Both the position numbers and the translations under genes were made by a program. Below are positions 1 through 4,114 of a DNA stretch of 7,247 bases, in pieces (position 1 is the stretch's first letter; each line of letters starts with the position of its first letter). This DNA is from an uncultured Acidobacteriota bacterium. Its GTDB lineage: Bacteria; Acidobacteriota; Blastocatellia; Pyrinomonadales; Pyrinomonadaceae. The notes beneath the pieces are model-generated. The model was given only the letters and a program-made list of their open reading frames with translations, had not been told where the DNA came from and searched no databases. The stretch lies in assembly GCA_946480545.1 (NCBI GenBank), contig CAMLKY010000095.1:1-7247 (forward strand), written 5' to 3'.

Positions 1-8
1 AAACTTCA

Positions 9-140
9 CAGCGAATGCAGATGGAACTACATGGCTCATAACCCGCGTGTTGCCGGTTCGAGTCCGGCGGCGAGCTTCTCCAGCGGCTCGTCTAGCTCAA
101 TTGGATAGAGCAGCGAACGTTTCATCGTCACTTGTCGCTG
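9..140 (+). ncRNA. Y1: putative bacterial Y RNA with tRNA-like module (YrlA-type)
   Basis: The two ends pair as CAGCGA (9-14) with TCGCTG (135-140). An internal loop follows, ATGCA (15-19) against GTCACTTG (127-134). The inner stem is GATGGAAC (20-27) with GTTTCATC (119-126), 8 bp including one G-U. TACAT (28-32) leads into a tRNA-like domain (33-115) that carries T-arm, acceptor and D-arm in permuted order. A Ro60 gene starts 171 nt downstream. Bacterial Y RNAs of the YrlA type are known to join a Ro60-binding stem to a tRNA-mimicking module, so role and layout agree. The CACTTG at 129-134 also resembles the Ro-binding 3' strand of vertebrate Y RNAs, from memory. The transcript ends are inferred from the stem; I see no clear promoter or terminator, and the RNA may be processed from a longer message. 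Confidence 0.8.
33..115 (+). other. Circularly permuted tRNA-Met(CAU)-like domain inside Y1
   Basis: In sequence order the parts are: GG (33-34), loop CTCATAA (35-41, anticodon CAT), 3' anticodon stem CCCGC (42-46), variable GTGTT (47-51), T-arm GCCGG-TTCGAGT-CCGGC (52-68), acceptor 3' strand GGCGAGC (69-75), 10-nt linker (76-85), acceptor 5' strand GCTCGTC (86-92), TA (93-94), D-arm GCTC-AATTGGATA-GAGC (95-111), A (112) and GCG (113-115). GCG plus GG completes a 5-bp anticodon stem, so the chain enters and leaves inside that stem. The acceptor has 7 pairs. The tertiary-contact bases fit a real tRNA: T8-A14, A15-T48, GG in the D-loop and TTCRANT in the T-loop. No CCA follows the acceptor. It is a mimic or permuted tRNA, not an ordinary tRNA gene. 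Confidence 0.8.
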
Positions 141-150
141 CATTTCACTT

Positions 151-264
151 TCGGGTGAATGCCGAAACGACTACATCCACCTTATGCACCAAGCGGTGTC
201 CGGAAAACACCGGTGATCCTAAGCTGTTCACGTGCAAAAACGTCATTTCAATCTTGTCATCCGA
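151..264 (+). ncRNA. Y2: second Y-RNA-like element, non-tRNA apical domain
   Basis: The outer stem TCGGGTGA (151-158) pairs with TCATCCGA (257-264), 8 bp with one G-U. The internal loop is ATGCC (159-163) against AATCTTG (250-256). The inner stem GAAACGAC (164-171) pairs with GTCATTTC (242-249) with one C-A mismatch. TACAT (172-176) follows and an A-rich strand (236-241) faces it. The apical part is not tRNA-like: TGCAC (185-189) can pair with GTGCA (232-236), enclosing a strong hairpin CGGTGT/ACACCG (194-199 with 207-212). The scaffold matches Y1, Y3 and Y4 although stem sequences differ. It ends 46 nt before the Ro60 start codon and lies in that gene's 5' leader. Its effector domain is unknown. 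Confidence 0.72.
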
Positions 265-274
265 TCTATTATTC

Positions 275-306
275 CCCGCCAACGTGGCGGGCTTGCAACA
301 GGAGGT
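275..306 (+). promoter_or_regulatory. GC-rich hairpin and Shine-Dalgarno site before the Ro60 gene
   Basis: CCCGCC (275-280), loop AACGT and GGCGGG (286-291) form a 6-bp GC hairpin ending eight bases before AGGAGGT (300-306). The Shine-Dalgarno site sits 4 nt before ATG 311 and fixes that start. No T-run follows the hairpin, so it is not a standard terminator. It could mark the 3' boundary of Y2, act as a processing site, or tune ribosome access. Confidence 0.5.
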
Positions 307-310
307 AATC

Positions 311-1726
311 ATGGCCAATAAGAATCTGTTCAAATCTATCGTCGGGATTTTTTCACCGAAGACCGACACGGTAAACGAAGCCGGTGGGGTCGCCTACAAG
401 CTCTCGCCCAAAGCAGCACTTGCGCAGTATGCCGCGACCGGATGCTTCAACCACACGTTCTACGCCGACGCGGGCGAGCAGCTCGAGCGAGTGCTCGAGC
501 TTGCGAATGAGGTCGACGCCGAGTTCGTCGCTAAGACGGCGATCTTCGCTCGCGAAAAAGGCCACATGAAGGACATGCCGGCACTGCTTCTGGCGGTGCT
601 TACGGTCCGCGATCGCGAACTGTTTGAACGCACCTTCCCGCGGGTCGCGGACAACGGAAAGATGCTTCGGAACTTCGTGCAGATCATGCGTTCCGGTGTG
701 GTCGGGCGTAAATCGCTCGGGTCGCTGCCGAAGCGGATGGTCCGCGAATGGTTCGAGAACCGGGCCCCGGAGCAGGTATTCAAGCAATCGGTCGGTCGGT
801 CGCCGTCGGTCGGCGACATCCTGAAGATGGTCCACCCGAAACCCGCCGACGCCGAGCGTGAGGCGCTCTTCGGTTACTTCATCGGGCGCGAGATCGACGC
901 AGATAAGCTGCCGGAGATCGTCAAACGGTTCGAGCGGTTCAAGGCCGGCGGTTCGGCCGAAGTACCGGACGTTCCGTTCCAGATGCTGACCGCACTGTCG
1001 CTCGGAAAATCGGAGTGGACCGCCATCGCACGGAATGCTCCGTGGCAGATGACGCGGATGAATCTCAACACGTTTCAGCGTCACGGCGTTTTCGAGGACA
1101 AATCGATGGTCGAGGTCATCGCCGGGCGCCTTCGAAATCACGAGGCGGTAAAGCGTGCTCGGGTCTTCCCTTTCCAGCTCCTGTCGGCCTTTAAGGCGGC
1201 GGAAGCGAACAAGGGGATCCCGCGTGAGATCACCGAGGCGCTTCAGGACGCGATGGAAATCGCGACCGAGAACGTCCCGAAGATCGACGGGAAAGTTTTT
1301 GTCTTTCCCGACATCTCCGGCTCGATGCACTCGCCCGTGACCGGCTACCGGAAAGGCGCCACGTCCAAGGTTTCCTGCATCGACGTCGCAGCACTAGTTG
1401 CGGCGACGCTGCTGCGCAAGAATCCGACGGCCGAGGTAATTCCGTTCTCGGATCACATCGTCGAAGCACGACTGAATCCGCGCGATTCGGTCATGACCAA
1501 CGCGAAGCTCCTGGCTGGACTGCCTTCGGGCGGAACCAACTGCTCGGCTCCGCTCGCTGAACTGAATCGCCAGCGTGCTAAGGGCGACGTGATCGTCTAC
1601 GTCTCGGATAACGAGTCGTGGGTGGACTCGCGACGTGTCTGGAACAGCGGGACGGCGACGATGCGACAGTGGAACGAGTTCAAGTCGCGTAACGCGTCGG
1701 CGAAGCTCGTATGTATCGACATTTAG
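311..1726 (+). CDS. rsr: Ro60/Rsr orthologue (TROVE + vWA), cut short by an in-frame TAG
   Basis: Ro60 is a ring-shaped RNA-binding protein. It holds Y RNAs on its outer surface and loose 3' ends of misfolded RNAs in its central hole; in bacteria a Y RNA can tether it to exoribonucleases. Residues about 15-330 match the helical-repeat TROVE region. Residues about 328-471 are the von Willebrand A domain, with the metal-site motif DISGSM at 334-339, a later SGGTNCSAPL segment supplying the Thr, and YVSDNESW near the end. ATG 311 is chosen because AGGAGGT lies 4 nt upstream and the protein starts at the expected place; the longer upstream frame runs through Y1 and Y2. The product stops at 471 residues, short of the usual 520-540, because of TAG at 1724-1726 (see 1724-1876). 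If this stop is real the last part of the vWA domain is lost. Identity is secure; intactness is not. Confidence 0.93.
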   Translation: MANKNLFKSIVGIFSPKTDTVNEAGGVAYKLSPKAALAQYAATGCFNHTFYADAGEQLERVLELANEVDAEFVAKTAIFAREKGHMKDMPALLLAVLTVRDRELFERTFPRVADNGKMLRNFVQIMRSGVVGRKSLGSLPKRMVREWFENRAPEQVFKQSVGRSPSVGDILKMVHPKPADAEREALFGYFIGREIDADKLPEIVKRFERFKAGGSAEVPDVPFQMLTALSLGKSEWTAIARNAPWQMTRMNLNTFQRHGVFEDKSMVEVIAGRLRNHEAVKRARVFPFQLLSAFKAAEANKGIPREITEALQDAMEIATENVPKIDGKVFVFPDISGSMHSPVTGYRKGATSKVSCIDVAALVAATLLRKNPTAEVIPFSDHIVEARLNPRDSVMTNAKLLAGLPSGGTNCSAPLAELNRQRAKGDVIVYVSDNESWVDSRRVWNSGTATMRQWNEFKSRNASAKLVCIDI

Positions 1727-1876
1727 CCGAACGCCCACACGCAGGCCCGCGAGCGTCGCGATATTCTAAACGTCGGCGGATTTTCGGATCAGGTGTTTTC
1801 GCTTGTTTCGGAATTCGCGAAGGGGAATCTCGACGACGGTCACTGGGTCGGTGTGATCGACGCGGTTGAGTTGTGA
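1724..1876 (+). other. In-frame C-terminal continuation of Ro60 beyond an amber codon
   Basis: The frame continues directly after TAG (1724-1726) for 49 sense codons to TGA at 1874-1876. The translation begins PNAHTQARERRDILNVGG, continues with GFSDQVFSLVSEFAKG, and ends HWVGVIDAVEL. From memory, Ro60/Rsr proteins have such an ending, with a residue, often Gln, where the stop now sits. CAG to TAG is a single transition. Read through, the protein would be 521 residues, the normal family length. Codon use after the stop looks like that before it and I see no frameshift. Possible explanations are a recent nonsense mutation, a sequencing error, or amber readthrough; the base after TAG is C, a context often leaky in readthrough studies. 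Confidence 0.85.
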
Positions 1877-1887
1877 GAAGCGGTTCT

Positions 1888-1961
1888 ACCGCCGAGACGC
1901 CGAGGCGGAGAGAAGAAAGCTCGACAGAATGCTTTCTCAGCGTCTTTGCGTCTCTGCGGTG
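1888..1961 (+). repeat. Imperfect inverted repeat (REP/MITE-like hairpin)
   Basis: The left arm 1888-1920 and right arm 1931-1961 are near complements around the 10-nt loop TCGACAGAAT (1921-1930). Clear matches are ACCGC with GCGGT, GAGACGC (1894-1900) with GCGTCTC (1948-1954), and GAAAGC (1915-1920) with GCTTTC (1931-1936). The arms consist of short GAGACGC-like units. Palindromes of this kind occur as dispersed intergenic repeats in some bacterial genomes. It begins 11 nt after the Ro60 frame ends and finishes 9 nt before Y3, so it could also act as a 3'-end stabiliser or RNase III site. Confidence 0.65.
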
Positions 1962-1970
1962 GAAATCTCA

Positions 1971-2078
1971 GGCGAATGCAGGTCGGGAGTACATGGTAAC
2001 TACCGTAAACGGTAAAGCGAGTTCGAATCTCGCCCGCCCCGATGCGTCTGGACGGAACTCTCGCCAATACTTGTCGCC
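1971..2078 (+). ncRNA. Y3: Y-RNA-like element with T-arm mimic
   Basis: The outer stem GGCGA (1971-1975) pairs with TCGCC (2074-2078). The internal loop is ATGCA (1976-1980) against AATACTTG (2066-2073). The inner stem GGTCGGGAG (1981-1989) pairs with CTCTCGCC (2058-2065), with C1984 bulged and two G-U pairs. TACAT (1990-1994) follows. The apical part holds a hairpin TACCG-TAAA-CGGTA (2001-2014) and then a canonical T-arm GCGAG-TTCGAAT-CTCGC (2017-2033). An acceptor-like stem CCGCCC (2034-2039) with GGACGG (2050-2055) follows, 5 of 6 pairs. There is no D-arm. The order (hairpin, T-arm, acceptor-like stem) matches the first part of Y1, so Y3 looks like a reduced tRNA mimic. It lies between the Ro60 and rtcB genes. 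Confidence 0.75.
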
Positions 2079-2089
2079 ATTTTCGTCAA

Positions 2090-2155
2090 TCGTGAATCCT
2101 CAATAGTGAATAGCAGTTGTTTCAGAGGGCAACTATTGCGGTCCACTATTCACGA
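2090..2155 (+). repeat. Inverted repeat between Y3 and Y4
   Basis: The outer arms TCGTGAAT (2090-2097) and ATTCACGA (2148-2155) are perfect 8-bp complements. Inside, CAATAG (2101-2106) can pair with CTATTG (2133-2138), or alternatively AGTTG (2115-2119) with CAACT (2130-2134). GTGAAT recurs at 2092-2097 and 2106-2111. It ends 4 nt before Y4 and starts 11 nt after Y3, so it separates the two structured RNAs. A spacer hairpin, processing site or small palindromic repeat are all possible. Confidence 0.55.
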
Positions 2156-2159
2156 CTTC

Positions 2160-2224
2160 CGGGCGAATGCCGGAATGATTACATTTCTCGAATAAAACGT
2201 ATCATTCCTATCTCTTGTCGCCCG
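2160..2224 (+). ncRNA. Y4: minimal Y-RNA-like stem-loop upstream of rtcB
   Basis: The outer stem CGGGCGA (2160-2166) pairs perfectly with TCGCCCG (2218-2224). The internal loop is ATGCC (2167-2171) against TATCTCTTG (2209-2217). The inner stem GGAATGAT (2172-2179) pairs perfectly with ATCATTCC (2201-2208), 8 bp. TACAT (2180-2184) opens a 21-nt loop that is A-rich on its 3' side. This 65-nt form is the cleanest example of the shared scaffold and has no effector domain at all. It ends 102 nt before the rtcB start, so it may be a free small RNA or a Ro60-binding site within the rtcB leader. Confidence 0.78.
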
Positions 2225-2248
2225 CATCATAAGCGGATGAAGTGTGAT

Positions 2249-2317
2249 GGATGAGAGGCGAAACCGAGATGCGTGTTTCGTCCTTCATCCTTCCGCCTCA
2301 TCCTTCAAAGTAGGAGG
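2249..2317 (+). promoter_or_regulatory. Leader hairpin and Shine-Dalgarno site of rtcB
   Basis: GGATGAG (2249-2255) with TTCATCC (2284-2290), GG (2257-2258) with CC (2282-2283), and CGAAAC (2259-2264) with GTTTCG (2275-2280) make a long hairpin with small bulges. The loop is 2265-2274. Further CATCC units follow (2301 region) and could give alternative pairings with GGATGA at 2235-2240 or 2249-2254. The Shine-Dalgarno AGGAGG (2312-2317) lies 9 nt before ATG 2327 and decides that start over the upstream in-frame ATG at 2273. No T-run follows, so termination is unlikely. Confidence 0.5.
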
Positions 2318-2326
2318 AAAGCAATC

Positions 2327-3562
2327 ATGCCTTACAACAAACTAAATATAAGCGGAGCCGGCGGCGATGTCCTTTCTTGGGTGACACACGAGATGTCCAC
2401 CGACGAGCACACCATGCTTCGCAACGTTTCACGTCTGCCGTGCCTTTACAAGCACGTTGCTTTAATGCCCGACGCTCATCTGGGGATCGGGTCGATGGTC
2501 GGTTCGGTGATAGCGACAAAGGATGCCGTCATCCCGGCGACCGTCGGTGTCGATATCGGCTGCGGAATGATGGCCGTCAAAACGCCGTTCAAGAGCGGGA
2601 TCCTGGACGGCCGGCTCGCTGAGTTTCGACACGAGATCGAGCGGGCGATCCCGGTTGGCTTCAACGATTATCGCGACCCGGTCGATGAGTCCAACGAGTG
2701 GGAGGGCTGGGCCGAGTTCGACGAACTGCATCGCGGTGTACAGGACCGCAAGCGAAAGGCGATGAAGCAGCTCGGCACTCTAGGCGGCGGCAACCACTTT
2801 ATCGAGGTCTGCCTCGATACTGAGGACAACGTCTGGTTGATGCTTCACTCGGGTTCGCGAAACATCGGGAACGAAGTTGCGACGCGCCATATCGCGACTG
2901 CAAAGACACTGCACGATCTGAATACTCTTCCCGATCCGGCGCTCGCCTACTTCGTTCAGGGCACCGACGAGTTTCGAGCCTATTGGCACGACCTCGATTG
3001 GTCGCAGCGCTACGCGATGAAGAACCGCGAGATCATGATGAAGCGATTGATCAAGTCGTTCAATCGGATGTTCGGTGCAGAGCTCGACATCGATCACGCG
3101 GTCGCCACCACCCCGTCCACCCCTCCGAAGACGGGACAGGAGCATTCGCAAATCGACATCGTGGTCAACTGTCATCACAACTACGTCGCGATGGAAGATC
3201 ATTTCGGCGATAAGGTCTACGTCACTCGTAAGGGCGCGATCAACGCCGAGAGCGGACGGTACGGGATCATCCCCGGATCGATGGGTGCGAAGTCGTTCAT
3301 CATCCGTGGGCTTGGTAATCCGCAGTCGTTCAATTCGTGCTCGCACGGCGCCGGACGAAAGATGTCGCGTACAGCAGCCAAGAAGGCTTTCACCCAGGAA
3401 GACCTGAAGCGGCAAACTGCTGGCGTCGAGTGCCGAAAGGATCGTGGTGTGGTCGATGAGATTCCCGGTGCCTACAAGGACATCGAGGAAGTCATGCGTG
3501 CACAAGACGACCTCGTCGAGATCGTTGCCGAGCTCAAGCAGATCATCTGCGTAAAAGGATAA
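2327..3562 (+). CDS. rtcB: RtcB, GTP-dependent RNA-splicing ligase
   Basis: RtcB joins RNA 3'-phosphate or 2',3'-cyclic phosphate ends to 5'-OH ends using GTP and Mn2+, repairing cleaved tRNAs and other RNAs in the cytoplasm. The 411-residue product has the family motifs in order: MPDAHLG (47-53), VGVDIGCGM with metal-ligand candidates D76 and C79, GGGNHF with H157, MLHSGSRNIG with H174, CHHNYV (H283, H284), and SCSHGAGRKMSR with H340, the expected guanylylated histidine (H337 in E. coli RtcB, which is 408 residues). All expected catalytic residues appear present. ATG 2327 is chosen for its AGGAGG site. The gene follows Ro60 and two Y-RNA-like elements, the grouping known from RNA-repair operons. 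No RtcA cyclase, RtcR regulator or archease is visible in this window. Leader structures suggest RNA-level control, which is inference. Confidence 0.97.
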   Translation: MPYNKLNISGAGGDVLSWVTHEMSTDEHTMLRNVSRLPCLYKHVALMPDAHLGIGSMVGSVIATKDAVIPATVGVDIGCGMMAVKTPFKSGILDGRLAEFRHEIERAIPVGFNDYRDPVDESNEWEGWAEFDELHRGVQDRKRKAMKQLGTLGGGNHFIEVCLDTEDNVWLMLHSGSRNIGNEVATRHIATAKTLHDLNTLPDPALAYFVQGTDEFRAYWHDLDWSQRYAMKNREIMMKRLIKSFNRMFGAELDIDHAVATTPSTPPKTGQEHSQIDIVVNCHHNYVAMEDHFGDKVYVTRKGAINAESGRYGIIPGSMGAKSFIIRGLGNPQSFNSCSHGAGRKMSRTAAKKAFTQEDLKRQTAGVECRKDRGVVDEIPGAYKDIEEVMRAQDDLVEIVAELKQIICVKG

Positions 3563-3724
3563 AGGGGGCGAACCCGGACCCCATTTATCTCCCGAACGAC
3601 CCGCCACCTATCACTCGCCATCTCGCGATCGCTGCAAAACCGGTTAGTCGGTCTCGTCTTGGGATTGTTGCGCCCTGCCCACGTCCAAAAAAGTGATCCG
3701 GTCAGATCGCGCATTTCTTTTCAG
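3563..3724 (+). other. Intergenic region after rtcB
   Basis: This stretch separates rtcB from the peptide locus. I find no coding potential, no Y-like element and no convincing terminator. A four-base GGGG/CCCC pairing just after the rtcB stop is too weak to call. A promoter for the downstream genes probably lies here or in the following leader, but I cannot place -35 and -10 boxes with confidence. Confidence 0.4.
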
Positions 3725-3807
3725 ATCAAGATGTCGGGAAGGCGAAGGATCATTCGATCCATCGTGAGGATTCCTTTTCATCTTGATTCAACGCTACTGA
3801 TAGGAGG
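3725..3807 (+). promoter_or_regulatory. Structured leader and Shine-Dalgarno site of the small peptide gene
   Basis: ATCAAGATG (3725-3733) and CATCTTGAT (3779-3787) form a perfect 9-bp closing stem. Inside it GGAA (3737-3740) can pair with TTCC (3771-3774), and GGATC-ATTC-GATCC (3747-3760) makes an apical hairpin. The structure ends 14 nt before AGGAGG (3802-3807), which is 7 nt from ATG 3815. The nested stems suggest a folded 5' leader that could respond to a ligand, protein or metal. No known riboswitch class is recognised. Confidence 0.5.
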
Positions 3808-3814
3808 TTTATAT

Positions 3815-4030
3815 ATGCCTGCTGAAAGAATGGCCCGGTTCAACTTCGAAAAACTCGCAGCAAAGACAGGTACCCTGACGGTCTCGGTGCCCTCCAAGCT
3901 CAAGGAATTTGATGTCATCAACAAAGCCATCATCGACCGCGTCGGAAAGCTGACCGGGCACCGAGGATGCTTGTCCGGCGGCATCCGCGTGATCATCGAA
4001 GAAGACTTCAGCGATGTTCTCCGGTTCTAA
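3815..4030 (+). CDS. Small 71-residue peptide, candidate RiPP precursor
   Basis: The product is 71 residues with one cysteine, C52, in the segment TGHRGCLSGGIRV, and ends EEDFSDVLRF. The N-terminal half (FNFEKLAAKTGTLTVSVP, then KEFDVINKAIID) is mixed charged and amphipathic with no signal peptide. A consensus AGGAGG 7 nt before ATG 3815 supports this start; the frame is open further upstream but has no ribosome site there and would run through the leader structure. It stands 84 nt before a DUF692/MNIO enzyme gene on the same strand with a hairpin between. In MNIO loci the small upstream gene is commonly the precursor, and MNIO enzymes often act on Cys or C-terminal residues. I infer that this peptide is the substrate and the Gly-His-Arg-Gly-Cys region the modified core. 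A small stand-alone protein is the alternative. Confidence 0.7.
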   Translation: MPAERMARFNFEKLAAKTGTLTVSVPSKLKEFDVINKAIIDRVGKLTGHRGCLSGGIRVIIEEDFSDVLRF

Positions 4031-4053
4031 GAATCGGAGTCCGAAGCCTGGTG

Positions 4054-4090
4054 TGGTCCCGCACGCGTCTCCGCGGGACCAACAATTTTC
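4054..4090 (+). terminator. Hairpin between peptide and MNIO genes (partial terminator/attenuator)
   Basis: TGGTCCCGC (4054-4062) and GCGGGACCA (4073-4081) form a perfect 9-bp GC-rich stem with a 10-nt loop. ACAATTTTCC follows with a run of only four T. The stem is strong but the T-tract short, which fits incomplete termination giving more precursor than enzyme transcript. It could also protect the 3' end of the short peptide mRNA. Confidence 0.6.
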
Positions 4091-4114
4091 CACTGTAAAC
4101 TTGCACCGACTTCT

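Noticed and set aside
33..111. Two ordinary tRNA genes, each truncated
   Set aside because: The two halves complement each other in acceptor and anticodon stems, so they form one permuted unit rather than remnants of two tRNAs.
13..145. Alternative outer stem for Y1, GAATGCAG with CTGCATTT
   Set aside because: It is about as stable, but it would consume the ATGC and the 3' strand that are unpaired in the three sister elements. CAGCGA/TCGCTG keeps the common architecture.
47..310. N-terminal extension of the Ro60 frame to an ATG at 47
   Set aside because: It runs through the tRNA-like domain and Y2, has no ribosome site, and encodes nothing resembling Ro60, whereas ATG 311 has AGGAGGT 4 nt upstream.
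353..1330. Long open frame of 325 codons antisense to Ro60
   Set aside because: Shadow of the real gene: its product resembles no family I know, is very rich in Arg, and has no ribosome site.
1873..2106. Small open frames on both strands over the rsr-rtcB gap
   Set aside because: They cross the inverted repeat and Y3, have no ribosome sites, and encode low-complexity products; the region is better explained as structured RNA.
2273..2326. Earlier rtcB start at 2273
   Set aside because: The added 18 residues are not RtcB-like and come from the leader hairpin; ATG 2327 has AGGAGG in place.
3564..3582. Possible terminator after rtcB (GGGG/CCCC)
   Set aside because: Only four pairs with a long loop, followed by ATTTATCT rather than a T-run.
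2780..3607. 275-codon minus-strand frame opposite rtcB
   Set aside because: Antisense shadow of a clearly conserved gene with no supporting motif.
3659..3814. Upstream extension of the peptide gene to 123 residues
   Set aside because: No ribosome site, and it overlaps the structured leader; the consensus site before 3815 is decisive.
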